Shown: positions 9,700-20,343, numbered from the stretch's first letter. The stretch: 64,000 nucleotides of DNA from Verrucomicrobiaceae bacterium (GCA_027490195.1 JAIXYN010000033.1:1-64000), one strand, 5' to 3'. The notes: generated by a model from the letters alone, not told the origin. Made by a program: numbers and translations.

Positions 9700-9722
9700 T
9701 GAAGTGGTCTGCTTGATCAGCC

Positions 9723-11882
9723 TTAGTCATAGCTCAGCACATCGTGCATCTGCCACGACATGCGCCCTTTCCCCATTCCTTCTTCGCTCCACAATCGCAG
9801 GTCCAGCACCTCAAAAGGCTCCAGCCATTTCAATGCCGCTTTCAATTCTGCCACGCCACCGCTCTGCGCCCGCACCGAAGCAAAGGACTTCAAAAACTCC
9901 CGCAGCTTGGTGATGCTTAGCTTCACCCGCATGCCTGCGGCCGGACTGGCGTTCGGTTGTTTGAGAATTTCTGCCATATGGCTCTGCTGCACACGCGACG
10001 TGCCCAGCATGAAGAGCTGATCATTCAGCGACGCAGACGGCCCCAGCTCTCTCGAATCAAACGGCAGCTCATAGCTGTAGCTCGTCAGATCGCTGCTCCG
10101 CTTCAACACGACTTTCGGCAGCTCAATCGGTTGCGGTGAAGGCACGTTTTTCAGCAGCTTCTGCAGTGCCGATTCCATGTTCTGCCATGACACACCGATG
10201 AGTGCGCGGTTTTTGATCTCGTGAACGCTGGCAAAGCGCGGCAGCGGCACGGCTTCCCCCCCCGGCGGCAGGCCCGGCAGCGGCGGCATCTTCCCACCCA
10301 CATCAAGGATGAAGGCTCCGTCGCCGCTCAGCGCCTTTTGCCAGATCGTCTTCGTGCCGTCATACAGCTCAATGACGCTTGGTAGCACCGCATGATCCGC
10401 CAGCTTGAAAATTGCTGCTGATTGCTCGCCTCCGACACCTGCCTTGACCAGTTCATGAGCCGCTGCATGTGCCGTGCGCATCCACGCTTCAAAGTAGGCT
10501 CTGCCGGTGCCCGTTCCCGATCCTTGACCGCTCATGCCAAACACCAGCTCCGGTTCATCGAGCACCACCGAGAACTGGGATGCCTTTGCTAGCATTGCGG
10601 TGTCTGCGGTCGAGAGACCACCGGCCATCTCCACCTGCACCCCACCGTCCCACCACGCCACCGCTGCGCCATTCGTATGTTCGCTCCGGTAGTAGGCGCG
10701 CTCGGCCGCCGCCAGTTCGATCACCTGCGGTTCCAAGGCACGCGCCATGCCTGCAAAAGTTTTCTCCGTCTGCAATCCCACCAGCACTCCGCGCACGATG
10801 GGTTGAAACGGGTGGTCCGATTGCAGCACATCCAAGAACACGCCATCCCAGCAGGAAACCAAACCAAGTCCTTTCAGCGCATGCGCATCCAGCGTGCGCA
10901 GCTCCGGACGCGCCAGCATTGAATCTTCCACCGAGTTGGCCAGTCGGATTTGATCCTTCGATTTCCCCACTGCTACATACGCACTTTGGGCTCCCAGGCC
11001 CAGAGCCAGCACCCACTTCTTGCGCGCCAGCACCTCCAGACCACGCGCCATCCGGTCCTTCATTTCTGGCGTGATCCCCGGCACGGCCTGCGCCAGCACC
11101 TCCAGCCACTGCCGCCGTCTCTCCGCCGTCAGCACCTGATCCATCGCGATTGCATTCACCGTGATCTTTTCCCCCTGGGCCGTCACGATGCGCGACTGCG
11201 GCGCATCTCCCAGCCAGTCCGAAAGATGCAGCAGATCACTGAAGCGTTTCATCACTTGCCCCGGTTCCGACGATGCCACGCCGATCATCACTGGCGGCAT
11301 TTCAAAACGCTCCAGCAGCAGGATCAGTGCCTCCAGCACGGCGGGGTCACGCAGCGCCACCTCCATGAGCTTCTTCGCATCAAAACTCGTGCCCAGACCC
11401 GCCAGCACGCCGCCGCTCATCATGCCGCGATAGGCCGTCTCGTTGTACAGATCGTTTAACTGTCGCAGAAGCACGAGGCTCTTGGCGCTGTCCTTGCCAA
11501 AGGCGAGAAACGCCTCATCCACCTTCACGCTGCCGGTCTTGTCAGGTGTCGGCGCCTTGTCCTCCACAAATGCCAATATCTGCCCCCACCAGCGCGAAGC
11601 CTGCAAGGCCTCCGCATGCTTTTTGAATTGCACGCTGCTCACGCAAAACTCCACATCCGCCGGAACGCGGCCTGCCAGTCCCAGTCTGTCCGCCTCCGTC
11701 AGCAGCGTCGGCTTCACCACTACTGGGGCCTCCGCCGGCGGCTTCACGGCAGCCTTTTTCTTCCCGCAGCCGCATAACAGCAATGACGAAACCAGAATGA
11801 CGAATGACGAAGCTCGAAAGAGACGCTTCACGAGTCCATGCTTTCCCCTCTCATCATTCTGGTTTGTGCATTCATTCGTCAT
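9723..11882 (-). CDS. Large lipoprotein, function unknown
   Basis: A 719-residue lipoprotein of unknown function. The ATG at 11882 overlaps the yebC stop as ATGA, suggesting translational coupling. The signal region (SSFVILVSSLLLCGC, lipobox cysteine at 39) is encoded by a copy of the AATGACGAATGAC repeat, so the export signal appears to be built from repeat DNA. After the lipobox comes a Lys-rich then Pro-rich linker, then a long soluble part with repeated alternating strands and helices. The overall impression is of substrate-free structural proteins of DUF3352 type found in this phylum, but I cannot confirm that. No catalytic motif is seen. Confidence 0.8.
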   Translation of the reverse strand: MTNECTNQNDERGKHGLVKRLFRASSFVILVSSLLLCGCGKKKAAVKPPAEAPVVVKPTLLTEADRLGLAGRVPADVEFCVSSVQFKKHAEALQASRWWGQILAFVEDKAPTPDKTGSVKVDEAFLAFGKDSAKSLVLLRQLNDLYNETAYRGMMSGGVLAGLGTSFDAKKLMEVALRDPAVLEALILLLERFEMPPVMIGVASSEPGQVMKRFSDLLHLSDWLGDAPQSRIVTAQGEKITVNAIAMDQVLTAERRRQWLEVLAQAVPGITPEMKDRMARGLEVLARKKWVLALGLGAQSAYVAVGKSKDQIRLANSVEDSMLARPELRTLDAHALKGLGLVSCWDGVFLDVLQSDHPFQPIVRGVLVGLQTEKTFAGMARALEPQVIELAAAERAYYRSEHTNGAAVAWWDGGVQVEMAGGLSTADTAMLAKASQFSVVLDEPELVFGMSGQGSGTGTGRAYFEAWMRTAHAAAHELVKAGVGGEQSAAIFKLADHAVLPSVIELYDGTKTIWQKALSGDGAFILDVGGKMPPLPGLPPGGEAVPLPRFASVHEIKNRALIGVSWQNMESALQKLLKNVPSPQPIELPKVVLKRSSDLTSYSYELPFDSRELGPSASLNDQLFMLGTSRVQQSHMAEILKQPNASPAAGMRVKLSITKLREFLKSFASVRAQSGGVAELKAALKWLEPFEVLDLRLWSEEGMGKGRMSWQMHDVLSYD

Positions 11883-11884
11883 TT
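11781..11884. repeat. AATGACGAATGAC-type repeat cluster
   Basis: Copies of a short motif near AATGACGAATGAC occur at 11782-11811 and, inverted, at 11850-11884. The 12-mer AAACCAGAATGA at 11789-11800 is matched by its exact reverse complement TCATTCTGGTTT at 11854-11865. The cluster spans the yebC stop codon and the first 35 codons of the lipoprotein gene. Another copy lies at 43075-43087. I recall such motifs, read as S-S-F-V-I or M-T-N-D-E peptides, from many Planctomycetes and Verrucomicrobia genomes. Confidence 0.7.
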
Positions 11885-12595
11885 AAGCGCAGCGTAAACC
11901 CGGTGCACATCATCATGTCCATCCAGCGTCTGCAAAAACCCTGTCACTTCTTCGCGCTGCTCATCGGTCAGCTCCGGATATTCCTTCGGCACGTAGCTCA
12001 TTTCAGAGGTCGTCACCACCCAGCCCGCCGCCTTCAGCGCCTTTGTCACGGCATCCAGCGTCGTCGTCTGCGTGAAAAACCGCGCGCCAATGTGGCCCGC
12101 CGCTTCTTCATCCTCGACATCCATCGGCTCCACGTTCTCAGCTTCGGCTTCCAGCGCTGCTTCCTCGATGTCCAGCGACTTGTCCGCGTGATGCGCCTCG
12201 ATCAGGCCCACGTGTTCAAACATCCACATCACCTTGCTCATGGTGCCAGCCCGGAACAGCACCTTGATGTCCGAGGACGTGCGGTTGTTGTTGTCCGTCA
12301 GACACTCCACGATCACCGGCACCCGGTGCGGGGTGAAGCCCTCATACGTCGTCGTTTCAAACTGCACCGCGTCTGGTCCGGTGCCCGAGCCCTTGGCAAT
12401 GGCGCGCTCAATCGTGTCCCGCGTCACGCTCTGCTTCTTCGCGATCGCCACCGCCGCCGCCAGTCGCGCGTTGTACTCCGGGTGCGGCCCGCCCAGCTTC
12501 GCCGCCACCTGGATTTCACGCACCAGCTTCCCTGTGATCTTCCCCTTCTGGTCTGCGGCCATTTCCCGCCATTTCTGTTTCCATTGTGCGCCCAT
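11879..12595 (-). CDS. YebC/PmpR family (TACO1-like) protein
   Basis: 238 residues, the family's usual length. The N-terminus differs from the common MAGHSKW form but keeps the rest: a Lys-rich helical first domain (GKITGKLVREI, then AAKLGGPHPEYNARLAAAV), the TRDTIERAIAKGSG helix, the YEGF motif and the DNNNRT segment followed by a ferredoxin-like domain ending in DVHRVYAALK. Members were long called transcription regulators; more recent work links YebC and mitochondrial TACO1 to helping ribosomes through polyproline stretches, which would suit a genome with many Pro-rich linkers. The variant N-terminus is closer to the YeeN branch. It overlaps the downstream lipoprotein gene by four bases. 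Confidence 0.9.
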   Translation of the reverse strand: MGAQWKQKWREMAADQKGKITGKLVREIQVAAKLGGPHPEYNARLAAAVAIAKKQSVTRDTIERAIAKGSGTGPDAVQFETTTYEGFTPHRVPVIVECLTDNNNRTSSDIKVLFRAGTMSKVMWMFEHVGLIEAHHADKSLDIEEAALEAEAENVEPMDVEDEEAAGHIGARFFTQTTTLDAVTKALKAAGWVVTTSEMSYVPKEYPELTDEQREEVTGFLQTLDGHDDVHRVYAALK

Positions 12596-12716
12596 GATGT
12601 GTCTTTCAGTTCAAAGTTAGACCCCAATCAAAGGTGGGAGCGGTGCGAATGCAAGCTGCCGAAAAGCACAACCATCGTTCTTGCGAATTTGAATCCACAT
12701 AGGCAGGATCTGCACC

Positions 12717-13814
12717 ATGTGGCCTTTTACGAAAACAGCGAATACCAACCCCACGCTCAAACAGCGCGTCGCTGAATTTTGGAGTTGGTATGCAAAAAAC
12801 GCAGAACGCTTCTACCAAACGATCGAAAACAAGCGGTGTTCAGATCTACAACCCGAAGTTTCCGAGGCTGTGGATCGGTGGCTGACCGGCATGGCATGGG
12901 TATTCGGCCCGGGTGCGAACAAGCAGGGCCACTCCTTCACCTTGTCGGGTGAAGGAATCCTCCCAAAACAGTTTGTGGCCGAATACTGGCTGCAACAAGC
13001 TCCCCAGCTTCCAAGCTGGACTTTTTATGCCTCTCGACAACCGTCGGACGAGTCCAGGGGATTTACTTTGCAGTTGAATCAAAATGAGAAGTTTCAACCC
13101 GGCGAATTCTGGGTTTGTCCGTATGTGGATGTTCAAGAAGAAAAAATCGACATCGCAGTCTGGCATCCAAGCATTCATCGACTCGACCAGCGGATACGCT
13201 TCCAAGCGCTGTTTTTGATGCTAGACGAGCTTTTGGGAGAACATGGAACTCAAAATTGGATCGGGGAGATCAAGATCACCGAAGATCAGCTCAAGCAGTC
13301 GATTCCCATCTTTGAGCTGCCTGAATTGATCGAAGAGACTCAAAAGAGTCATGGATGGGACAAGTATCCCCCAACAGAAACATACATCAGTTATCAGGTG
13401 AAAGAGCAAGAGACGGAATGGCTGCGTCACGATGTCATTGCCGGTTCATCACGCTATTTTCGTCTGATTGGAGATTACATGGATGCTCATGGTCCGTGCC
13501 CGCATCCGCTTCCGGGTCTGGGCGTGGACTGCATTTTTGTTCCTGTTCAAACCAGTCACTTCCCCAAAGGGGCTGAGGTCGACGGACGCAGCAAAATCGA
13601 AGATGAAATCATGGAGGCTCTGGAAGGAGCCGCCAGCGGTGTCTCAATCGGAGGCGCAACCGGCTTCAAAAACTGCTACATGGATTTCATGATCTATGAT
13701 GGAGATCGCAGCCTCAAAATCGTGACGGAGATCTTGAAAAAACACAAGGTGCCCAAAGGCACGAAGATACACTTCTTTACCTCTGACCGCGCTAAAGAGG
13801 CGATTTCGCTTTAA
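12717..13814 (+). CDS. Hypothetical cytosolic protein, 365 aa
   Basis: Not recognised with confidence. No signal peptide or membrane segment. The N-terminal part (about 10-130) is Trp/Tyr-rich (FWSWYAKNAERFYQTIE, then a strand rich WTFYASRQP), and the C-terminal third ends in a small alpha/beta unit with F-K-N-C-Y-M-D-F-M-I-Y-D-G and a basic end. It vaguely recalls DUF695-type stress or immunity proteins, but this is a guess. AGGCAGGA at about 12701 lies upstream of the ATG and could serve as ribosome binding site. It is flanked by two minus-strand genes and is transcribed alone. Composition is somewhat AT-richer than the UvrA gene beside it. Confidence 0.75.
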   Translation: MWPFTKTANTNPTLKQRVAEFWSWYAKNAERFYQTIENKRCSDLQPEVSEAVDRWLTGMAWVFGPGANKQGHSFTLSGEGILPKQFVAEYWLQQAPQLPSWTFYASRQPSDESRGFTLQLNQNEKFQPGEFWVCPYVDVQEEKIDIAVWHPSIHRLDQRIRFQALFLMLDELLGEHGTQNWIGEIKITEDQLKQSIPIFELPELIEETQKSHGWDKYPPTETYISYQVKEQETEWLRHDVIAGSSRYFRLIGDYMDAHGPCPHPLPGLGVDCIFVPVQTSHFPKGAEVDGRSKIEDEIMEALEGAASGVSIGGATGFKNCYMDFMIYDGDRSLKIVTEILKKHKVPKGTKIHFFTSDRAKEAISL

Positions 13815-13828
13815 GACAGCCAGCACCT

Positions 13829-16800
13829 TCACAAAAACCGCGCCGTCTCGCTTCCCTTGCACTTCTTCACCTGCTCCGGCGTTCCCGCAGCCACCAGCTT
13901 CCCACCCTCAGGCCCGGCTTCGGGCCCGATGTCGATGAGATAATCCGCTTCGGCATAGACATCCGGATGATGCTCAATGACCACCACCGTGTGACCTTCG
14001 TCCACCAGCCGGTGCAGCACGTCGATCAATCGCGCCACGTCCTGCATGTGCAGCCCGATGGTCGGCTCCTCGATGAGATACAGATTTCGCTTCCCGGCCA
14101 CGGTGATGCCCTTGAGCCGCTCCTTGTTCGTGCGGCCATCCCCACTGCGCAGCTCGGTCACAAGCTTGATGCGCTGCGCCTCGCCACCGCTCAGCGTCGG
14201 GCTCGGCTGCCCGAGCTGCAAATAGCCCAGGCCCGTGTCGGCCAGCAGCTTGAGCGGACGCGCGATCTTCTGCACCGGCGCGAAAAACTCCGCCGCCTCC
14301 GTGATGCTCATGCGCAGCACATCGCCGATGTGCTTGCCGTTGTATTCGATCTCCAGCGTGGATGAATTGAAGCGCAGGCCGTTGCAGGCCTCGCAATGCA
14401 CGCGCGTGGTCGGCAGGAAGGCCATCTCCACCTTGATCTCCCCATTGCCGCCGCAGGTCTCGCAGCGACCGCCTTCGGTGTTGAAGGAGAAACGGCTCGC
14501 CGTGTAGCCACGCGTACGCGCCAGCGGCACCTGCGCAAACAGCGCGCGGATGTCATCGAGAATGCCCACATACGTGGCTGGGCACGAGCGGCTGGTCTTG
14601 CCAATCGGCGATTGATCCACCTCATGCACCGTCTGCAGATTTTCAAAACCGCTGATGCTCTTCCATGCCTTCACCACCTTGATCTTCGACTTGCTGATCT
14701 TCTCCCGCACCGCGGGCGAAAGCGCGCCGTGCATGAAGGAACTCTTGCCACTGCCGCTCACGCCAGTCAGCACGGTCAGACGACCCAGCGGAATGGACAC
14801 ATCGATGTTCTTCAAATTATTCGCCGTCGCTCCTGTCACGCGCAGCCAGCCCTCCTTCGCTTTCAGCGCTGGCAGTGCCCGGCGTGAGCCGCGCACCGGA
14901 TGCTTCAGCGGCGTGCGCAGGCTTGCGCCCGTGACGCTGTTCTTGTTCTTCAAGATCTGCGCCATCGTGCCCTGGGCAACGATCTGACCGCCAAACTTGC
15001 CCGCACCCGGCCCGAGATCGAGGATCGTGTCCGCACGCTTCATCGTTTCATCATCGTGTTCCACCACGAGAAGCGAGTTGCCTTTGTCCCGCAGCGCCAT
15101 CAGCGTATCGAGCAGCTTCTCGTTGTCGCGCGGATGCAGACCAATCGTCGGCTCATCCAGCACATACAGCACGCCACGCAGATTGCTGCCCAGCTGCGCT
15201 GAAAGGCGAATGCGCTGCGCCTCACCACCGCTGAGCGTGTCCGCGCTGCGATTCAGCTGAAGATAGCCAAGACCCACCTCCTGCATGAACTTTAAGCGTT
15301 GGGCAATCTCCTTGACGATGTCGAGTGCGATGATCGCCTCCGTGCCTTCGAACTTAAATTTCCCTAGCAGCTTGCCCGCGTCTCCCGCAGTCAATCCGGC
15401 GAACTGCTGAATCTTCGTGCCCTGCAGCTGCACCGCACGACCGATCTCATTGATGCGGCTGCCTTCGCAGCTTGGGCAAATCTCACGGGGCTTCTCACCC
15501 TCATCATCCGCACTTTCAAAACGACGCTCCTCTTCGAGCTCAGCTTCCAGCACCGAAACATCCGGCGCGCGATCACTCAGATCAGTTTTGTGGCCCTTCA
15601 GGCCAAAGCCACGGCAGTCTTTGCACCAGCCATGCGGGCTGTTGAAGCTAAAGAGACGCGGATCCAGCTCTTCAAATGACAATCCGCAAGACGGGCAGCT
15701 CATCTCGGTGCTCAGCACGTGCATCGTCTTGTCATTCAGCCGCAGCTTGATCGTGCCCTTGCCCATCTTCAGTGCCGCTTCGATCAAAGGCCGCAGCTTC
15801 TCGGCATCATCGCTCTTGGCCACTCGGCCGATCACTGCATCAATCGTGTGCTCCTTGAAACGCTCCAGTTTCTGAAAGCCCATCGTATCGCGGAACTCGC
15901 CATCGACCAGCAGCGTCTCGATGCCATGCCGGGCCGCATGCTCTGCCACATCGGTATGGAAACCTTTGCGCGCCTTGATCAACGGCGCGAGCAGATGACC
16001 GCCGCCAGTGCGCAGATGCTGCTGCACCGTTTTTAGGATGGCCTGTACGCTCTGCTTCTTCACCGGCACGTTGCATGAGGGGCAGTACTGCGTGCCCAGC
16101 TTGGCAAACAGCAGGCGGAAAAAGTGATACACCTCCGTCACCGTCGCTACCGTCGATTTGCCTCCGCCGCGCGAGATGCGCTGCTCGATTGCCACCGTTG
16201 GCGGCACCCCCGTGATGAGATCCACCTCCGGCTTCTCCATCTGCTCCACAAACGTGCGTGCATACACCGACATGCTGTCTAGGAAGCGCCGTTGCCCTTC
16301 CGCAAAGATCAGATCAAACGCCAGCGAGGACTTGCCGGAACCACTGAGTCCCGTGACCACCACGAATTCATCACGCGGAATATCCAGCGAGATGTTTTTC
16401 AGATTGTGCTCACGTGCGCCACGAATGCTGATTGTATTGCTCGTCTCCTGCGGCAGTGAGAGGTCTCTCCTTGGAGTCTCCGCCACACGGCTCGCACCAT
16501 GCTCCTTCGAACCTGAAAGCAGTTCATGCAGATAACGCCCCGTATGCGAAGCCGCACATTCCGCCACCTCTTCCGGCGTCCCGGCGATCACCAGACCGCC
16601 TCCCGCTTCTCCGCCTTCCGGCCCGAGATCAATGACCCAGTCGGCACATTTGATGACTTCAAGATTGTGCTCAATGACGAGCAAGCTGTGGCCTTCTTCA
16701 ACAAGGCGCTGCAGCAGTTTCACCAGCAGCGCGATGTCATCAAAGTGCAGGCCCGTCGTCGGTTCATCCAGCAGAAGCAGACTGCCTGCTGCCGAGCCCG

Positions 16801-19477
16801 CCGGGTTTTCAATCAAATGCCCGATGAGCTTCAAACGCTGCGCCTCACCGCCCGAAAGCGTGTTCAGCGGCTGCCCCAGCTTCAGATAGCCAAGTCCGGC
16901 CTCATTCAACAGATGCAGCTGCGCCACGATCTGCTTCGCCTTTTTCGACGACTCAAATAACGGGCTGCTGAACCACTCCACCGCAGCCTCCGCCGTCATG
17001 CCGAGCACATCGTGAATGCTCTGGCCATGCAGCAATATCTTGAGTGCAGGCGGCTGGTAGCGCTTCCCTTCGCACTCGGGGCAGGTCACATACAGATCGC
17101 TCAGGAACTGCATCTCGATCTTCTCAAAGCCATTGCCCGCGCAGCGCTCGCAGCGCCCCTCGCCGGAATTGAAGCTGAAGAAGCCTGGCATGATGCCCTG
17201 TGCCTTCGCATCGTCGGTCTCGCTGAACAGTGTGCGGATGTGATCAAACGCCCCCAGAAACACCGCCGGGGTCGATCGCGGTGTGCGCGCCAGCGGCGAC
17301 TGGTCCACCATCACCACCTCATGCAGTTGCTCCCAGCCCGTGATCTTGCTCACGCGCCCCGGCTCTTCTTCACACACCTCACCGCGCAGCCGCTGTAGGT
17401 TTCGGTACAGCACATCATGCACCAGCGTCGATTTCCCTGAACCGCTCACGCCCGTGATGCAGCAAAACACGCCGAGCGGAATGTCCACATCCAGCTTCTT
17501 GAGGTTGTTCTGACGTGCGCCACGAATGCTGAGAAAGCGTGCGACATCGCGCGACAGCTTTTTGGAGTGCTCCACTCCTCTGGAGCTTTTCGCTGACCGC
17601 GAGGCTTTCGAAAGCGCCGGAGGACCGGCGCACTCCAGGACGCTGTCGCGTTTGATAGAACGCCGCTGCGCCGGAATGGGCACACTCTTCCTCCCAAACA
17701 AATAATCCCCCGTCAGCGACTTCACCTTCGCGCCAAGCTTCTCCAGCGGTCCGCTGAATACCAGCTCTCCACCTTTCTCCCCACGGCCCGGCCCAATGTC
17801 GATGAGGTTGTCCGCGCTGCGCATCACCGCTTCTTCGTGCTCCACGACGAGCAGCGTGTTGCCTTTGTCTCGCAGACCTTCCATCACACCAATGAGACGC
17901 CCGATGTCGCGCGGATGCAGGCCGATGCTCGGCTCATCCAGCACAAACAGCGTGTTCACCAGTGAGGCGCCAAGGCACGTCGTGAGATTCACGCGCTGCA
18001 ACTCGCCACCGCTCAGCGTGCGCGTTTGCCGGTCCAGATTCAGATAGCCCAGCCCCGCACGGTCCATGTAGCTGATGCGGCTGGCGATTTCCCCACGCAG
18101 CATCGTCGCCACATGATCGCTCGCTTTGATCGGCCACGACTGCACCAGCGGGTGCAGCTCATCCACCGGCAGCCGCGAAAGATCCGCAATCGTGTGCTCA
18201 CCGATGCGGAAGTTGTAAGCCTCCTTCTTCAAGCGCCCGCCGCCGCAGTCGCCACACTCTGTGTATGCACGGTAGCGGCTCAGAAACACGCGCACATGCA
18301 TCTTGTAGCTGCGCGACTCCTGCCATTTGAAAAAGCCGCGCACGCCATACCACTCGCCACGATTGTACGCGTCTTCAGGATCATCCCGCGTGCCTTCAAT
18401 GAGCCACTTGCGATCCTCCTTCGAGTAATCTTCAAACGCCTTGTGGATGTCCACGCCACGCTTCCGCGCCGCCTTTTCCAGGTCGAGCTGAGACTCGCCA
18501 TACGTGCTCCCTTGAAACGGACGCACTAGCCCCTGATTGATGCTCAGCGACTCATCCGGAATCGCCTTGCCCATGTCGAGTCCTAGCGTGCGACCAAAGC
18601 CACGACACGTCGGACACGCCCCAATGGGACTGTTAAAACTGAACAGCCCCGGCGTCGGTGCCGGCAGCGTGATGCCACAGTCCGCACAACTCCAGTCGGT
18701 GGAAAAATGCAGCGTCTCATCGTCGATGCTCGCCGCCACCTTGCCCTTGCCATAGCGCAGCGCCGCTTCCAGCGCCTCGCTTACACGCGACCGCTGTTTC
18801 GCCTCCAGCACCACGCGGTCCTGCACCACCATCACTTGCGCAGGCAGTTTGCGGCCCTTGAGCGCGTCTGCCTCATCCAGACGAATCAGGTTCCCATACA
18901 GCCACACCCGCAGAAAGCCCTGCGCTTGCAGAAACGCGGCAAAGTCCGCCGTCACCGCATCCTTCGGCACCGCCACCGGAAACAGAATGAGCGCCTGCTT
19001 CCCCGCATGCGCGTTCAGCAGCTCATTGAGAATGCTCTCCGGCGACTCCGGCCGCACCGGCCGATGGCAGGAAGGGCACGTCGCCTCCGCCAAACGCGGG
19101 AACAGCATCTTCAGGTAGTCATTGATCTCCGTGATCGTCCCCACCGTCGAGCGCGTGCTGCGCATGTTGTTCACCTGCTCGATGGCGATTGCCGGTGGGA
19201 TGCCCTCGATGGAATCCACCTTCGGCTTGTCCATGCGCTCAAAGAACTGCCGCGTGTATGGCGAAAATGTCTCCACATAGCGCCGCTGCCCTTCCGCATA
19301 GATTGTATCAAACGCCAGCGACGACTTCCCCGACCCGCTCGGCCCCGTGATCACATTCAGCTTCCCCAGCGGCAGATCGAGATCAATCCCCTTCAAATTG
19401 TTCTGCCTCGCCCCACGAATGCGAATGACATCGTTGAGAGACTTCCGGGCGGCAGATTTTTTGGCAACACGAGACAT
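13829..19477 (-). CDS. uvrA: Tandem double-length UvrA excinuclease subunit
   Basis: DNA damage recognition ATPase of nucleotide excision repair, 1882 residues: two complete UvrA units fused (about 1-990 and 1010-1882), whereas ordinary UvrA has about 940. Four ABC ATPases are visible, with Walker A motifs near 45 (GPSGSGKS), 677 (GVSGSGKS), 1044 (GLSGSGKS) and 1574 (GVSGSGKS), and LSGGE signatures near 487, 875, 1417 and 1759. Each unit keeps paired CxxC zinc sites (CADCG with CPTCRG; CERCAG with CPECEG; matching pairs in the second unit). Since UvrA works as a dimer, the fusion probably folds as a covalent dimer. Such fusions are known in Planctomycetes, Verrucomicrobia and some Bacteroidetes. 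A 75-bp palindromic repeat lies in frame at about residues 613-638, in the linker between the two ATPases of unit one. Confidence 0.95.
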   Translation of the reverse strand: MSRVAKKSAARKSLNDVIRIRGARQNNLKGIDLDLPLGKLNVITGPSGSGKSSLAFDTIYAEGQRRYVETFSPYTRQFFERMDKPKVDSIEGIPPAIAIEQVNNMRSTRSTVGTITEINDYLKMLFPRLAEATCPSCHRPVRPESPESILNELLNAHAGKQALILFPVAVPKDAVTADFAAFLQAQGFLRVWLYGNLIRLDEADALKGRKLPAQVMVVQDRVVLEAKQRSRVSEALEAALRYGKGKVAASIDDETLHFSTDWSCADCGITLPAPTPGLFSFNSPIGACPTCRGFGRTLGLDMGKAIPDESLSINQGLVRPFQGSTYGESQLDLEKAARKRGVDIHKAFEDYSKEDRKWLIEGTRDDPEDAYNRGEWYGVRGFFKWQESRSYKMHVRVFLSRYRAYTECGDCGGGRLKKEAYNFRIGEHTIADLSRLPVDELHPLVQSWPIKASDHVATMLRGEIASRISYMDRAGLGYLNLDRQTRTLSGGELQRVNLTTCLGASLVNTLFVLDEPSIGLHPRDIGRLIGVMEGLRDKGNTLLVVEHEEAVMRSADNLIDIGPGRGEKGGELVFSGPLEKLGAKVKSLTGDYLFGRKSVPIPAQRRSIKRDSVLECAGPPALSKASRSAKSSRGVEHSKKLSRDVARFLSIRGARQNNLKKLDVDIPLGVFCCITGVSGSGKSTLVHDVLYRNLQRLRGEVCEEEPGRVSKITGWEQLHEVVMVDQSPLARTPRSTPAVFLGAFDHIRTLFSETDDAKAQGIMPGFFSFNSGEGRCERCAGNGFEKIEMQFLSDLYVTCPECEGKRYQPPALKILLHGQSIHDVLGMTAEAAVEWFSSPLFESSKKAKQIVAQLHLLNEAGLGYLKLGQPLNTLSGGEAQRLKLIGHLIENPAGSAAGSLLLLDEPTTGLHFDDIALLVKLLQRLVEEGHSLLVIEHNLEVIKCADWVIDLGPEGGEAGGGLVIAGTPEEVAECAASHTGRYLHELLSGSKEHGASRVAETPRRDLSLPQETSNTISIRGAREHNLKNISLDIPRDEFVVVTGLSGSGKSSLAFDLIFAEGQRRFLDSMSVYARTFVEQMEKPEVDLITGVPPTVAIEQRISRGGGKSTVATVTEVYHFFRLLFAKLGTQYCPSCNVPVKKQSVQAILKTVQQHLRTGGGHLLAPLIKARKGFHTDVAEHAARHGIETLLVDGEFRDTMGFQKLERFKEHTIDAVIGRVAKSDDAEKLRPLIEAALKMGKGTIKLRLNDKTMHVLSTEMSCPSCGLSFEELDPRLFSFNSPHGWCKDCRGFGLKGHKTDLSDRAPDVSVLEAELEEERRFESADDEGEKPREICPSCEGSRINEIGRAVQLQGTKIQQFAGLTAGDAGKLLGKFKFEGTEAIIALDIVKEIAQRLKFMQEVGLGYLQLNRSADTLSGGEAQRIRLSAQLGSNLRGVLYVLDEPTIGLHPRDNEKLLDTLMALRDKGNSLLVVEHDDETMKRADTILDLGPGAGKFGGQIVAQGTMAQILKNKNSVTGASLRTPLKHPVRGSRRALPALKAKEGWLRVTGATANNLKNIDVSIPLGRLTVLTGVSGSGKSSFMHGALSPAVREKISKSKIKVVKAWKSISGFENLQTVHEVDQSPIGKTSRSCPATYVGILDDIRALFAQVPLARTRGYTASRFSFNTEGGRCETCGGNGEIKVEMAFLPTTRVHCEACNGLRFNSSTLEIEYNGKHIGDVLRMSITEAAEFFAPVQKIARPLKLLADTGLGYLQLGQPSPTLSGGEAQRIKLVTELRSGDGRTNKERLKGITVAGKRNLYLIEEPTIGLHMQDVARLIDVLHRLVDEGHTVVVIEHHPDVYAEADYLIDIGPEAGPEGGKLVAAGTPEQVKKCKGSETARFL
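17563..17637. repeat. 75-bp palindromic repeat inside uvrA
   Basis: Bounded by TGGAGTGC (17563-17570) and its inverted copy GCACTCCA (17630-17637). It contains further palindromes: GCTTTCGAAAGC near 17604 and CGCCGG-AGGA-CCGGCG ending at 17630. Its length is a multiple of three and it is read without stop, encoding an Ala/Ser/Lys/Gly-rich stretch between two UvrA ATPase domains. The same TTTGGAGTGC start recurs at the intergenic repeat at 50117, so this is probably a dispersed REP or MITE-like element. Confidence 0.75.
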
Positions 19478-19896
19478 GGGGGAGCGAGAGTAACGATACG
19501 CCCCGGTCTGGCAAACGGGCGCTCGTGATGAAGAAAAGAAAGCGCATCTCCTCGTTGTTTTCAGATTGGAGGATCAAGGAAGGCCGCGATGTCGGTGGCA
19601 GAGTCTCGATCCCGAAGGGATTATTGCAGGTGGCTTGAACAAGGCGGCGGTTCTATCGTCTCGATCCCGAAGGGATCACAGCAGGTAGCCAGGGGTCGCA
19701 GACCCCTGGAAAGCCATTCCACCCCACGCTCTCTCAAGGTCGCATCCCGGAGGGATGCTAGCACGATGCAGACTTACCACCGCCCTCGAACCTGCGGCAA
19801 AGCCCCCTCGCGCTCACCGCAGGATAAAATGCTCCTGAAAAATCATTGCTCATTCTGCCACTCCCACGGCATCATGTGACGACCCATCTCTCCCGC
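19478..19896. repeat. Intergenic REP-type repeat array
   Basis: No gene is seen between the uvrA start and the transposase. Instead there is a cluster of hairpins. CGATCCCGAAGGGAT occurs at 19607-19621 and again at 19662-19676. The second copy opens the 53-bp repeat described separately. A perfect hairpin GCATCCC-GGA-GGGATGC lies at 19742-19758. The rest is unremarkable and GC-rich. The uvrA promoter should lie near 19480-19560. Confidence 0.7.
19662..19714 (+). repeat. Left 53-bp REP element flanking transposase
   Basis: Contains two hairpins: ATCCCGAAGGGAT and CCAGGGGTCGCAGACCCCTGG. Its reverse complement recurs at 20420-20472 with only three mismatches in 53 positions, placing the transposase gene between inverted copies. 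Confidence 0.85.
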
Positions 19897-20343
19897 ATGC
19901 CCGGCACCTACACCTCGCTGCATTATCACGTGATCTTCTCAACGAAGAACCGGGAACCTCTCATCGCCGCCGCATGGCGATCACGACTTCACGAATACCT
20001 TGGCGGCATGATCCATGGCCTGGGTGGCACGCCGCTCTGCATCGGAGGCGTGGCGGACCACGTGCATTTGCTCTTTGGACTCAAGGCCACGCATTGCCTG
20101 TCCGACTTCATGCGCGATTTGAAAAAGGACGCGACGAACTGGACCAAGGAGACCCTCCAACAACCCCACTTCGCCTGGCAGGAAGGATATGCCGCCTTCA
20201 CCGTCAGCCCGACGGCGATTGAATCCGTGCGGGACTACGTCAATGATCAGGAGGAACATCATCGTGTCCGAACCTTCCGCGAGGAACTGGTGGCGATGCT
20301 TCGGCGTGCAGGCGTGGAGTTTGAGGAGCGCTATTTGGACTGA
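19897..20343 (+). CDS. REP-associated tyrosine transposase (IS200/Y1 family)
   Basis: Single-strand DNA transposase of the Y1/HUH superfamily, 148 residues from ATG 19897. Visible features: the N-terminal strand PGTYTSLHYHVIFSTKNRE, the metal-binding HVH motif in ADHVHLLFG, the helix with DLKKDATNW, and the catalytic tyrosine in VRDYVNDQEEHH followed by a conserved FREE segment. Length and lack of a second gene (no tnpB) fit RAYT-type domesticated transposases, which act on REP sequences. The near-identical inverted 53-bp elements on either side (19662-19714 and 20420-20472) support this. The start at 19846 would add 17 residues of no family character. Confidence 0.9.
   Translation: MPGTYTSLHYHVIFSTKNREPLIAAAWRSRLHEYLGGMIHGLGGTPLCIGGVADHVHLLFGLKATHCLSDFMRDLKKDATNWTKETLQQPHFAWQEGYAAFTVSPTAIESVRDYVNDQEEHHRVRTFREELVAMLRRAGVEFEERYLD

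Noticed and set aside
19600..19720. Possible CRISPR array
   Set aside because: The unit TCTCGATCCCGAAGGGAT occurs only twice about 55 bases apart, with unequal continuation and hairpin structure. There are no further repeats and no cas genes; it is REP DNA.
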